The notes: generated from the letters alone by a model not told the origin. Numbered from the stretch's first letter, positions 6,197 through 14,234 are shown. The stretch: 19,997 bases of DNA from Collinsella sp. (GCA_020025115.1 JAHHSP010000011.1:1-19997); one strand, 5' to 3'. Numbers and translations: made by a program.

Positions 6197-8245
6197 ATGG
6201 ACTCCGCAGCACTCACCCTCGCCCTGTTCTCGCGCGGCTGGCTGTATTTTGACAGCCGAGCCATCACGTGGGACGGTGCCCGCCACACGATCCCGGCCCC
6301 GGAGATCAACGGCGCGCAGATCATGGACATCATCACATTTGCCAATAGCGAATGCGGGCCCGGTACCGACCTGAACGACATCTGCGCCATGGCATTTAAG
6401 GGCATACAAGCTGTTGCCGAAGCTGAAGGGCTGAGGATTGCACGCGGCAGCGTTTCGTCAGCTCTACTGGGATTGATACCCGAAGGCGACGTGACGGGCA
6501 TTAGCCTGGTGATGCTTCTCGGCGAGGCAGGGCTCTGGAACGTTGAACAGATGGGTACGGATTCGTATGCAATCAGCTGCGATGAACAGCTCGCGACGGG
6601 CATTCCCGAGTGCGAACACGTGCTCGCCGGCGTGGTAGATGCACTTCGCTCGGCCGATTCCTCACTGAGTGGAGAGGCCATCTACACGTTCCTGCGCACC
6701 AGCGGCGCGCAGGCGCCTGAGTCCGCGGATGAGCCGGAGCCCGCAGATGAACCTGCGGTCGATTCCGAGCCTGAACCCGAGTTCGAGCATGAGCCTGAGC
6801 CTGTAGTTGAGCCCGCAGTTGAGCTCGAGCCCGAAGCGAAACCCGTGCCCATGGTTGAACCCGCGGCTGAAACTGAACCCGAGCCCGAGATCGAGGTCGA
6901 AACTGAACCCGAGCCCGAAATCGAGGTCGAAGTTGAACCCGAACTCGAGATTGAGCTCGAGCCCAATCCCATGGTTGAGGCCGAGGCAGAACCGGACGCC
7001 GAGCCCGAACCCATCGGCACTTCCGCACAGGAGCCCACGGCAATTGTCTGTGACGGCATGCGCATCGACCTCCGCACGCGCCTGGTTCATGTTTTCGAAC
7101 GCGAGGTGCAGCTCTATCGCAGGGAGTTCGACCTCCTCGTTCTCCTTGCCCGCAACCCCAAATCGACGTACAGCACCGCCAGCATCCGGGACGCACTCGG
7201 TGCCAACTGCGAACTCAACAGCATCAATATGTACGTGGGCCTCGTGCGCAGCAAGATCGGCGATGACCCCAATTACCCACAGTGGGTGGCAACCGTCGAG
7301 GGTGGATACCGCTTTGTGGGCAAAAACCCCAAGCTCGTGTACGAAGATGAAGCCGAGATCCCACCCATCGAGCACTGGCGCTCCGCCAATGATGGCCGTC
7401 TGCTCGTCATCGACCGCATGGCGGAGACCGCCGTGGTTGACGGAGAGGCGGTCAATCTCACCAAGAAGGAATTCGCGGTCCTCTCCACACTCACCAGTCG
7501 CCAGAGAGGAGTATGGGGAAACGAGGAGCTCTCGCAGCTCGTCCTCGGAGTTGGCTTTGTGGAAAGTAGCCGCACTCTCACAACCTATATGAACAAGATA
7601 CGCGCGGCACTGGGCGACAGCCCCAAGAGCACCTCGTGGATCAAGACCGTCCGCGGTGTGGGCTACCGCATGATCGGCACACTCGAGCCCGTCGATCTGG
7701 CGGCGTATGATTCTGGCGATGACGACTCCCCCGCTGTCTCTCCAGAGAACCATGCCGATCACGAAGAGGCTCTGGAGGCCGACGGTGCCGCACCCGCTGC
7801 CAAAATTGAAAGCACCATCGAAATCCAGCCGGATACCGAAATCGAAGCCGTCGAGGAGGTCGACGCAGACGGAGAAGCCCCCTTACCGGAAATCGCTGCG
7901 GAACTCGATGCCACCAAGCCCTCCGAACCCGAACCCGATCTCGGACCCGTGCCGGAGATCGACCCCGCGGCCCTTTCCAAACTCGAGGACGCCATCGCGG
8001 ATGCCGCCCAAAAGCTTGCCGCCCTTGACCCCAAACCACTGCAAGATAAACTTGATGCATTGATTCAAGAACGCGCGGCACTCGGCTTCTTCAAGTTCTC
8101 CGCCAAAAAGGAACTCGATTATAAGATCACCGTCGCTGAGCGTGAACTCGCCGAGCTCAAGAGCAGGGACTTCGAACGCCACGAACTCGAGATGCTGCTA
8201 GATAGCTACGCCAAGCAGCGAGACGACCTTTTGAATGCCAGGTAG
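6197..8245 (+). CDS. Double OmpR-type winged-helix protein with Glu/Pro-rich linkers
   Basis: The 682-residue protein has five visible parts. Residues 1-170 form an unrecognised globular domain. Residues ~173-278 are an acidic Glu/Pro/Val repeat region. Residues ~282-375 and ~400-494 are two domains of the OmpR/PhoB DNA-binding type (Trans_Reg_C): each has a middle LYRREFDLLVLLARNP or LTKKEFAVLSTLTSR helix stretch and ends in the family signature VEGGYRFVG or VRGVGYRMIG. A second acidic linker follows, then a charged coiled-coil-like tail (~590-682) with an LGFFKFSAKKEL motif. There is no receiver domain, signal peptide or membrane segment. Tandem winged helices would suit binding of a repeated or long DNA site. 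The stop overlaps the Shine-Dalgarno of pglZ, so the two products are probably made together. It could be the regulator of the locus or a DNA-binding subunit of the PglX/PglZ machine. I know of no BREX type with this component. Confidence 0.8.
   Translation: MDSAALTLALFSRGWLYFDSRAITWDGARHTIPAPEINGAQIMDIITFANSECGPGTDLNDICAMAFKGIQAVAEAEGLRIARGSVSSALLGLIPEGDVTGISLVMLLGEAGLWNVEQMGTDSYAISCDEQLATGIPECEHVLAGVVDALRSADSSLSGEAIYTFLRTSGAQAPESADEPEPADEPAVDSEPEPEFEHEPEPVVEPAVELEPEAKPVPMVEPAAETEPEPEIEVETEPEPEIEVEVEPELEIELEPNPMVEAEAEPDAEPEPIGTSAQEPTAIVCDGMRIDLRTRLVHVFEREVQLYRREFDLLVLLARNPKSTYSTASIRDALGANCELNSINMYVGLVRSKIGDDPNYPQWVATVEGGYRFVGKNPKLVYEDEAEIPPIEHWRSANDGRLLVIDRMAETAVVDGEAVNLTKKEFAVLSTLTSRQRGVWGNEELSQLVLGVGFVESSRTLTTYMNKIRAALGDSPKSTSWIKTVRGVGYRMIGTLEPVDLAAYDSGDDDSPAVSPENHADHEEALEADGAAPAAKIESTIEIQPDTEIEAVEEVDADGEAPLPEIAAELDATKPSEPEPDLGPVPEIDPAALSKLEDAIADAAQKLAALDPKPLQDKLDALIQERAALGFFKFSAKKELDYKITVAERELAELKSRDFERHELEMLLDSYAKQRDDLLNAR
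6871..6960 (+). repeat. Three in-frame 30-bp tandem repeats in the acidic linker
   Basis: Units 6871-6900 and 6901-6930 differ at one base, and 6931-6960 is a more diverged third unit. Each encodes ten residues of the type TEPEPEIEVE. Because the unit is a multiple of three, gain or loss of copies would change linker length without breaking the frame. Confidence 0.85.
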
Positions 8246-8248
8246 GAG
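8243..8248 (+). promoter_or_regulatory. Ribosome-binding site of pglZ overlapping the upstream stop
   Basis: TAGGAG contains the TAG stop of the winged-helix gene and lies 5 bases before the ATG at 8254. This arrangement favours translational coupling. Confidence 0.65.
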
Positions 8249-8253
8249 CAATC

Positions 8254-10848
8254 ATGAAACGTTCCGACATCCAATCCGAGCTCATGCGGTCATTCGGCCA
8301 GATGGACGCCTCGCAAGGCGGCGCCGTCATCGTGTGGCACGACCCCGAAGGGGAATTCGAGGAAACGCTCGATGAACTCGAGCTCCCCGGCGTCGAGGTC
8401 ATTCGCGAGCACGAGAACCACGTGTTCGAGCTCAAATGCGCCCTGAACGATGATCTTGCGGGGCGTGCCATCCTGCTCTACCGCAAGCGCGGCCGCATGC
8501 TGGACGGCGACTGGCTCGCCGATATCGAGATGCGCGCCGAGCGATTCTCCGCCGACTACGCCTCGGTCCAACTCCGAGAGATCAACGCCGAGGACACGCC
8601 CGAGATGCGCGCGCTGCTGGCTGAACATAAGCCCCTCCTTTCCAAGAAGCGCACCGTCAAACGCCTCCGTGCCTTGCGACCCTCCTATTCCGACCCCAGG
8701 CAGGTCGAGATCGCACTGATCGCCGCCATCGTCGAAACCGACTCACTCGATCCCGCCAACATCCTGCGCACCTGGCTCCTGGGTGTGGGCGGCGAGGCAT
8801 GTGAGCACATGGTTGACGTACTCGAGAAGAACGGCCTGCTCGAAACGTTCGCCACCATGATCCATGCTTGGACCGGCTTTGACGGCGACATAACCGATGA
8901 GGCCGCGCTCTCGCAGCACATTCTTCTCAGCTGCGCCGCGCCGCACCTCGGCGACACCGCGTTGAGCAGCCTGCGTGCACGCTTCGACGTCAATGCGGCC
9001 CGCTTTTGCAACGACCTATACGAGACCTGGATGCGCTCGAACAACGGCACGGGAATCGACACCCTGCGCGAAGAATGCCTCAACGTGGAGGATGCATACG
9101 CCCTCCCCTCCCTGCTCGACGCAACCCCGACCGATACCCTCCTGCAGTGCGATACGTTCCCCTGCATCGACGCGACCATCCTCGAGCGCCTCATCGCCGA
9201 GGTGGCGAGACCCGACGGTGACTATGGGAGCGTCTTGGCTCAGGCGGCCGAGCGCCGTTCTTGCGTGTGGTATCGAGATTTCGAGGTTTACTACCGCGCC
9301 GTAACGGCGGCCGCGCACATGCAGGAGATGCACCGCACATGCGCAGGCCTGATCGACGCGGGGGCACCCAAGGAGATCTGGGATGCCTACACGACCAGCC
9401 TCTGCAACATGGACCGCTGGTATCGCGAGTTCAACGAGTCGCTTTCCACGGCGCTCAAGCGCAGCTGCTACGGGTTGGACGACGCCCTCAAGAGCTGCAG
9501 CAGCTCGATCGAGGCCCTCTACAAGAACTGGTTCCTCCGCGAGCTTTCAAAGCGCTGGCTCTCCGCATGCGCCGACGATCTTGCCGCGTCGGGACACGCG
9601 AACGGAATTCCCCTGCAACTCGATTTCGATATGGCAGAGGTAGGGCCGCTCACACGTGCATCGAAGCGCGTCTGGGTCGTTGTGTCCGATGCCCTGCGCT
9701 ACGAGGTGGCGCAGGAGCTCGGCGAGCTCGTTCAACATGAGACGCGCTGCGCCTGCGAGCTCGGCGCCGTGCAATCGGTCTTTCCCTCTGTCACCAAATG
9801 CGGAATGGCCGCCCTGCTTCCCGCGGGCACCTACCGCATGGAGGAAGGCGGGGACGGTCTTGACGTGCTGGTCGATGGATCCGTTGCCTCAGGCACCGCG
9901 GCACGCGGCAAGCAACTCGGCTCACACTACCCAGGTGCGGTCGCCGTACAGTACAGCGATTTCATCAACCAAATGACGTCTTCCGAACGCAGGGACCTCG
10001 TGGCAGACGCGCCGGTTGTGTACATCTACCATAACGCCATCGACATCGTGGGCGACAAACCCATTAGCGAGGCCAAAACCTTCGAGGCGTGCCGCGATGC
10101 GATTCTCGAACTCAAGGCCCTGGTTGAGCGCCTGGTGCGGGAGCAGAAGGCCTCCAACATCATCATCACCGCCGACCACGGTTTTCTTTACACCGCCGAG
10201 CCGCTCGATGAGCACGAGAGCACCGGGATCTCAAACGTCGAGGGCGAGGTCGTGGAATACGGGCGCCGCTATGCGATCGCACGTCGCGGGGCGAGCTCGC
10301 ACGCATTCCTCGAGGTCGCTCTGCCCTCGGACTCCCTCGCCGGCTATTGCCCTCGCGAATGTGTGCGCATCAAGATGGCGGGCGGTGGCAGCAACTTCGT
10401 ACATGGTGGATTCACGCTGCAAGAGTGCTGTGTCCCGGTGCTGCGCTGCTCGGTAAAGCGCAAGGGAGCCCGTGGCTATGTGGAAACCACTCCCGCATCC
10501 ATCTCTCTTATAACCGAGCTTGGAACCATCACCAACGGCATGTTCAGCGTGGAGGTGAAGCAGGACACGCCGATCAACGCCACGACCTCCCCCGCCACAT
10601 ACGAGGTGTTTGTGGGCGATGCGGCCCATACTCCCATCACGAACATCGCCACTGTGATCGCCGACCGCGCGGATGAAGATGCACGGGCGCGCACGAGCCG
10701 CCTGCAGTTCACCATCAAGCCGGGTGTGGATACGGATGAACAGGCGATGTACGCGCTGTACGCCCGCGATGTTCAAACCAAGCAGATACAAAACCTGCGA
10801 CCGCTCAAGATCAGCATCGCCTTCGCCCCCCTGGACTTCGGCTTCTAA
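8254..10848 (+). CDS. pglZ: BREX type-1-style PglZ, alkaline-phosphatase-fold protein
   Basis: The 864-residue length and domain order fit type-A PglZ of BREX-1. The N-terminus has the family pattern VIVWHDPEGEFEETL (residues 25-39) followed by LLYRKRGR and DWLADIEMRAERFSADYASV. The middle is helical. The alkaline-phosphatase-superfamily core holds the metal-site candidates VVVSDALRYE (Asp479), YHNAIDIVGD (His593, Asp597) and IIITADHGFLYT (Asp641, His642). PglZ is a core BREX protein needed for methylation and phage resistance; metal-dependent nuclease or phosphatase activity has been proposed for the fold. A beta-rich C-terminal domain follows the core. The gene is the last of the island, ending 301 bases before the convergent rsmB. 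Codon use and intact motifs argue that it is functional. No brxL follows, which is unusual for a type-1 locus. Confidence 0.9.
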   Translation: MKRSDIQSELMRSFGQMDASQGGAVIVWHDPEGEFEETLDELELPGVEVIREHENHVFELKCALNDDLAGRAILLYRKRGRMLDGDWLADIEMRAERFSADYASVQLREINAEDTPEMRALLAEHKPLLSKKRTVKRLRALRPSYSDPRQVEIALIAAIVETDSLDPANILRTWLLGVGGEACEHMVDVLEKNGLLETFATMIHAWTGFDGDITDEAALSQHILLSCAAPHLGDTALSSLRARFDVNAARFCNDLYETWMRSNNGTGIDTLREECLNVEDAYALPSLLDATPTDTLLQCDTFPCIDATILERLIAEVARPDGDYGSVLAQAAERRSCVWYRDFEVYYRAVTAAAHMQEMHRTCAGLIDAGAPKEIWDAYTTSLCNMDRWYREFNESLSTALKRSCYGLDDALKSCSSSIEALYKNWFLRELSKRWLSACADDLAASGHANGIPLQLDFDMAEVGPLTRASKRVWVVVSDALRYEVAQELGELVQHETRCACELGAVQSVFPSVTKCGMAALLPAGTYRMEEGGDGLDVLVDGSVASGTAARGKQLGSHYPGAVAVQYSDFINQMTSSERRDLVADAPVVYIYHNAIDIVGDKPISEAKTFEACRDAILELKALVERLVREQKASNIIITADHGFLYTAEPLDEHESTGISNVEGEVVEYGRRYAIARRGASSHAFLEVALPSDSLAGYCPRECVRIKMAGGGSNFVHGGFTLQECCVPVLRCSVKRKGARGYVETTPASISLITELGTITNGMFSVEVKQDTPINATTSPATYEVFVGDAAHTPITNIATVIADRADEDARARTSRLQFTIKPGVDTDEQAMYALYARDVQTKQIQNLRPLKISIAFAPLDFGF

Positions 10849-10860
10849 ATCGCGCAATTG

Positions 10861-10885
10861 CGCAATTGGGGACAGGTACAAATTG
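10861..10885 (+). repeat. REP-like repeat, copy 1 (forward)
   Basis: The 25-base unit with core CAATTGGGGACAGGTACA begins 13 bases after the pglZ stop. It is the exact reverse complement of the copy at 11115-11139. It is preceded by a short extra GCGCAATT duplication. Confidence 0.8.
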
Positions 10886-11010
10886 ATTCATTTTCGCCCC
10901 CTCCTCTCGGCTTTCAGCAAATCTGGGAGGGGGCGCTAAGTTATCACGCGTTACGACGGGTAGCGGTAAGCGCGATTTGAGGCGGGCGCGGTCCAGCCTG
11001 GCAAAACAAT

Positions 11011-11040
11011 CAGCCGGAGGGCTATGCCTCCGGCTGGTTT
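11011..11040. terminator. Probable bidirectional terminator between pglZ and rsmB
   Basis: A perfect 10-bp stem CAGCCGGAGG/CCTCCGGCTG with a 6-base loop is followed by GTTT on the plus strand and by ATTGTTTT on the minus strand. Its position between two convergent genes fits termination from both sides, although the T-tracts are short. Confidence 0.65.
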
Positions 11041-11080
11041 GCACTGGACGGCGAACTTAAAGCCTCAGGCTAAAAGGACG

Positions 11081-11103
11081 CAATTTGCACCTGTCCCCAA
11101 TTG
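11081..11103 (-). repeat. REP-like repeat, copy 2 (reverse)
   Basis: This unit differs from copy 1 by one base in its core (GCACC instead of GTACC on the plus strand). It lies in the opposite orientation to copy 1 and 11 bases from copy 3. Confidence 0.75.
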
Positions 11104-11114
11104 AGAAAAAGACG

Positions 11115-11139
11115 CAATTTGTACCTGTCCCCAATTGCG
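11115..11139 (-). repeat. REP-like repeat, copy 3 (reverse)
   Basis: This is an exact reverse complement of the 25 bases at 10861-10885. It ends 10 bases before the rsmB stop. Confidence 0.8.
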
Positions 11140-11149
11140 CGAGATGGGC

Positions 11150-12565
11150 TTATACGCGGACGAAGCGGGCGCAGAAATGGCCGTCGAAACCACCCGGGTG
11201 CGGATAGCTCTGGAATGTCCCGATCGGAATCTCGTGCGCGGCGATATCCCGGGCAGCGCCCGCATACGCGCGTCCCGCACCCGCGAGGGCGTCGGACAGC
11301 GGCATCGGGGCAAAACCCTCCCCTTCCGGCGATCCGAGAAACTGCGTGGCCACCTGGCTGTTCTCCGCGCACAGTACCGAGCAGGTCGCGTAGATGAGCT
11401 GGCCGTGGGGCGCGACGCGACGCGACGCCTCCCGCAGCATCGCGAGCTGGAGCTCGGGCAGGTCACGGTCGCACTCCCGAGGCGTGAGGCGCCAGGGGAT
11501 CTCGCCGTGACGGCGCATGGTGCCCGTGCCCGAACACGGCGCATCAACGAACACCGTGTCAAACAGGGCAGTCCGGCCCAGCCGCCCGTCGTAATCGGCA
11601 AGGCACGCATCCAAATCGGTGGCGTCACCGGTCACCGTGACGATCTCGCCCAGGCCGGAACACTCGATGCGCTGGGTATTCGCCTGACATTTACCCTCAT
11701 GCAGATCGAGAGCAACGTGTTCGCGCCCAAGATTGCGACGTTCGGCATGAGCCAACATCATGAAGGTCTTGGTACCGCGGCCCGCGCCGATCTCCAGGCA
11801 CGACCCCTCGCGCGTCGCCGCAGCGGCGATGAGCTGCGCGTGATAATCGGAAGCGACGGCATCTGCATGCGCAAAGGCGTTCGAACGCACGAGTTCGCCC
11901 ACACGCCCCACCGCATACGCACCGGGAAGGTCCAAGGGCTCGCCATCATCGGCGGCGAGCGCGTCTTCGACGGCGACGGTCCGCAACGGGTTGACCTGCA
12001 CTGCGATAGGCGCGGGCTCGAGCTGAGACGCTAACATGGCCCGTGCGCGCTCCTCGCCCAGCGAATCGACGATCCTGCGCACAAGCCACGTGGGCAGGCC
12101 GGCATGGCGTGCCAGCGAGACCATCGCGCGATGCTGCTCGGAGGCGTCCTCGGCAGCGAGGAACGCATCGGCGTGCTCGGCAACCCGGCGCAACACGGCG
12201 TTGGCAAGCCCGGCGGCCCCATGAGCGCACATGCGCGCGAGCTCCACGCCCTGACTCACCGCAACCTGAGGGGCAGTCCCCAGATACAGCAGCTCGTATG
12301 CACCGATGCGAAGCGCATCGCGGACATCGGCCGAGACGGAACGAGGATCGTCCAACACGCTGTTGAGCGCATCATCCAGGCAACCGCTGCTGCTCGTCAC
12401 ACCCAATGCGAGCCTGCGTGCAAACGCGGCGTCGCGCACTTCGAGGGCGGCGGAGGCGCAGATATCGGAGGCGATTTCGCGAGCGTATCGACCGCTCTCG
12501 CGCGCGGCCATCAGGATGCGCAGGGCGGTGAGACGCCCAGGTGACAGCTTGGCGACCCTATTCAA
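11150..12565 (-). CDS. rsmB: 16S rRNA (cytosine-967-C5)-methyltransferase RsmB
   Basis: The enzyme uses S-adenosylmethionine to methylate C967 of 16S rRNA. The N-terminal ~150 residues are the NusB-like RNA-binding domain (ALRIGAYELLYL is typical). The methyltransferase domain shows the SAM-binding stretch CLEIGAGRGTKTFMM, the PCSGTGTMRRHGEIPWRL motif and the catalytic ATCSV motif. The end VRV is near the family norm. The start is uncertain: a TTG at 12565-12563 overlaps the fmt stop (TTGAATAG) and gives 471 residues, the expected length; no ATG lies at a suitable place nearby, and the next in-frame ATG would remove part of the NusB domain. Overlap with fmt implies co-transcription and coupled translation. 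It is the last gene of the metK-priA-def-fmt-rsmB cluster. Confidence 0.9.
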   Translation of the reverse strand: MNRVAKLSPGRLTALRILMAARESGRYAREIASDICASAALEVRDAAFARRLALGVTSSSGCLDDALNSVLDDPRSVSADVRDALRIGAYELLYLGTAPQVAVSQGVELARMCAHGAAGLANAVLRRVAEHADAFLAAEDASEQHRAMVSLARHAGLPTWLVRRIVDSLGEERARAMLASQLEPAPIAVQVNPLRTVAVEDALAADDGEPLDLPGAYAVGRVGELVRSNAFAHADAVASDYHAQLIAAAATREGSCLEIGAGRGTKTFMMLAHAERRNLGREHVALDLHEGKCQANTQRIECSGLGEIVTVTGDATDLDACLADYDGRLGRTALFDTVFVDAPCSGTGTMRRHGEIPWRLTPRECDRDLPELQLAMLREASRRVAPHGQLIYATCSVLCAENSQVATQFLGSPEGEGFAPMPLSDALAGAGRAYAGAARDIAAHEIPIGTFQSYPHPGGFDGHFCARFVRV

Positions 12566-13484
12566 GGCAGCCCCATGTCCCGCTGCCCTCGCGCTGGCCG
12601 GCCGCCCAGGACTTGGCGTCCATCTCGCGCTTGCCGTCGGGCTTGATGGAGACGAGCTCCAGCGCGCCGTCCGAGCACCCGAGGAGCACGCGGCCCGCCT
12701 TGATGGCGATCGCGCCCGCACCCACGCTCGGCGACCCGGCCTCGACCTCGAAGGCCGCCGTGATGCGAGCGGGTTTGCCGGCGATCACGCAGCGGGCGGG
12801 GGCGGCATCGGAAGAAGCCAGCACGCGCCGGACGTTCTCGAGGGCGCTTGCGGCAGGGTCGAGGCGCATCTCGGCCTTGGCGATCTTGCCGGCGTGCGTC
12901 ACGAGGGACTCGTCCTGCTCGGTCCAGACGGCCGTGCCGTCCGCGAGCGCGGGGAGGGTGCTCACGAGCAGCTCGCCACCGAGCTCGGCCAGCTCGGACG
13001 TGAGTTCATCGGCGGTCTTGCCAGGGACCGAGCAACTCGCCTGGGCGCAATACGCGCCCGTATCCACGCCGTGGCCGATGCGCATGATGGACACGCCGGT
13101 CTCGGCATCGCCCTCGAGGATGGAGCGCTGGATGGGGGCGGCGCCACGCCAACGCGGCAGCAGCGAGGCGTGGACGTTCACGCAACCCAGGGGCGCCATG
13201 GTGAGCACCTCATCGGGCAGGATGCAGCCGTAGGCGGCCACGCAGAACACCTCGGCCTCGGCAGCGCGCAGGGCGTCGAGCGCCTCGGGCGTCATGCGGT
13301 TGGCCTCCATGACGGAAAGGCCGAGCTCCAGCGCGGCTTCCTTCACCGGGGAGGGTTCGAGCTTCTTGCCGCGGGAGCGGACCGCGTCCGGGCGCGTGAG
13401 CACCAGCGCGACATCATGGGCCGCGGCGAGCTTGCGAAGCGAGGGCACGGCGAAGGCGGGCGTGCCCATAAAGACGACGCGCAT
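12558..13484 (-). CDS. fmt: Methionyl-tRNA formyltransferase
   Basis: The enzyme formylates initiator Met-tRNA using 10-formyltetrahydrofolate. The 308-residue length is typical. The start MRVVFMGTPAFAVPSL is the family N-terminus. The catalytic region contains the NVHASLLPRWRGAAPIQ motif (Asn and His of the active site) and the downstream GVDTGAYCAQA stretch, and the C-terminal tRNA-binding domain follows. The ATG at 13484 was chosen over longer in-frame extensions because it starts exactly at the conserved region and has GGAG 5 bases upstream, within the end of def. The gap to def is 2 bases, the classical def-fmt pairing: Fmt adds the formyl group and Def removes it. Confidence 0.95.
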   Translation of the reverse strand: MRVVFMGTPAFAVPSLRKLAAAHDVALVLTRPDAVRSRGKKLEPSPVKEAALELGLSVMEANRMTPEALDALRAAEAEVFCVAAYGCILPDEVLTMAPLGCVNVHASLLPRWRGAAPIQRSILEGDAETGVSIMRIGHGVDTGAYCAQASCSVPGKTADELTSELAELGGELLVSTLPALADGTAVWTEQDESLVTHAGKIAKAEMRLDPAASALENVRRVLASSDAAPARCVIAGKPARITAAFEVEAGSPSVGAGAIAIKAGRVLLGCSDGALELVSIKPDGKREMDAKSWAAGQREGSGTWGCLE

Positions 13485-13486
13485 GG

Positions 13487-14023
13487 CTACTCCGTCTCGC
13501 CGGGTTTGGCGCCGCGGGCGAGCGCGTCCTGATACTGTCTCATTGCGTGCATACGCTGCTGCGGGAGCAAGCGCTCGAACATCGTCTTGCCATGCAGGTG
13601 GTCGATCTCGTGTTGGAGGCACACGCAGAACAGGTCGCCCGCAGCCTCATAGCGGATGCACTCCCCATCGAGGTTGTAGGCTTCCACCACGACGCGGTCG
13701 GGGCGACGGATCTCGCAGTTGATACCGGGGATGGACAGGCATCCCTCGTTATAGGGCACGAGGTTGTCGGACTGCTCGACGATCACGGGATTGATGAGGA
13801 CATAGGGGTCGTAGTCCTTCTCGGACGTGTACTCGGTATCCACGATCGCGAGCTGAATGGTCTCGCCCACCTGCGGGGCGGCCAGGCCGCAGCCGCCGTT
13901 CTCGAACATCTGGACCTTCATGCGCTCCACAAGGGCGCGCAGGTCGGCGTCGATCTCCTCGACCTCGGTGCACTCCTGACGCAGACGCGGGTCCGGCGAA
14001 AGCACGATACCGTTGATCTCCAT
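13487..14023 (-). CDS. def: Peptide deformylase
   Basis: This metalloenzyme removes the N-formyl group from new proteins. The 178-residue product contains all three signature motifs in order: GCGLAAPQVG, EGCLSIPG (metal-binding Cys) and QHEIDHLHG (two metal-binding His and the catalytic Glu). The ATG at 14023 was chosen because AGAAAGGA precedes it by 5 bases and the protein then starts MEINGIVLSPDPRLRQ, the usual beginning of the family. It is followed 2 bases later by fmt. A 229-base gap separates it from priA, so it may have its own promoter (see the leader hairpin and TACTAT-like -10 near 14070). Confidence 0.95.
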   Translation of the reverse strand: MEINGIVLSPDPRLRQECTEVEEIDADLRALVERMKVQMFENGGCGLAAPQVGETIQLAIVDTEYTSEKDYDPYVLINPVIVEQSDNLVPYNEGCLSIPGINCEIRRPDRVVVEAYNLDGECIRYEAAGDLFCVCLQHEIDHLHGKTMFERLLPQQRMHAMRQYQDALARGAKPGETE

Positions 14024-14036
14024 GGGCTTCCTTTCT

Positions 14037-14056
14037 AAAAGCGGGTGCAAACCCGC
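14037..14056 (-). promoter_or_regulatory. Terminator-like hairpin in the def leader
   Basis: On the minus strand a 6-bp stem GCGGGT/ACCCGC with loop TTGC is followed by TTTT and then by the def ribosome-binding site. It could be a weak attenuator or the end of the priA transcript. Confidence 0.4.
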
Positions 14057-14144
14057 ACGTATTCACCGTATTCTATAGTACCCGCATTGCCCTGCGAGGT
14101 GATGGGCGATATGTGCGCGCGGAGCATCTCCACCGGGCAGCAGG

Positions 14145-14234
14145 TCTCGATTTGTACCCGTCCGAAAAATGGTCGATTTGTACCCGTCCCCAAATGGCCG
14201 CGCAAAATGGTCGATTTGTACCCGTCCCCAAATG
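14145..14234 (-). repeat. Array of three direct REP-like repeats between priA and def
   Basis: Two 31-base units at 14166-14196 and 14204-14234 are identical; a partial copy lies at 14145-14164. The plus-strand core is TCGATTTGTACCCGTCC, a variant of the unit near 10861-11139 (ATTTGTACCTGTCC). The array starts right after the priA stop as transcribed and points the same way as copies 2 and 3. Confidence 0.8.

Larger units (their letters stand above)
10849..11149. other. Island/core boundary: convergent intergenic region of repeats and hairpins
   Basis: No gene is seen in this 301-base gap between pglZ (plus) and rsmB (minus). It contains one forward and two reverse copies of the REP-like unit, a hairpin at 10895-10935 with a perfect 10-bp stem and 21-base loop but no T-tract, and the terminator-like hairpin at 11011-11036. 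The arrangement looks like a mosaic REP cluster and separates the accessory island from the housekeeping cluster. Confidence 0.7.

Noticed and set aside
6662..7762. A long minus-strand open frame opposite the winged-helix gene.
   Set aside because: It is a Gly/Phe/Leu-rich shadow produced by the Glu/Pro repeats and GC-biased codons of the plus strand.
10895..10935. Intrinsic terminator after pglZ.
   Set aside because: The 10-bp stem is perfect, but the loop is 21 bases and no T-tract follows on either strand; the hairpin at 11011-11036 is the better candidate.
14145..14234. Possible CRISPR array because of repeated units with short gaps.
   Set aside because: The spacing is 7-10 bases rather than 30-40, there are only three units and one is partial, and no cas gene is seen.
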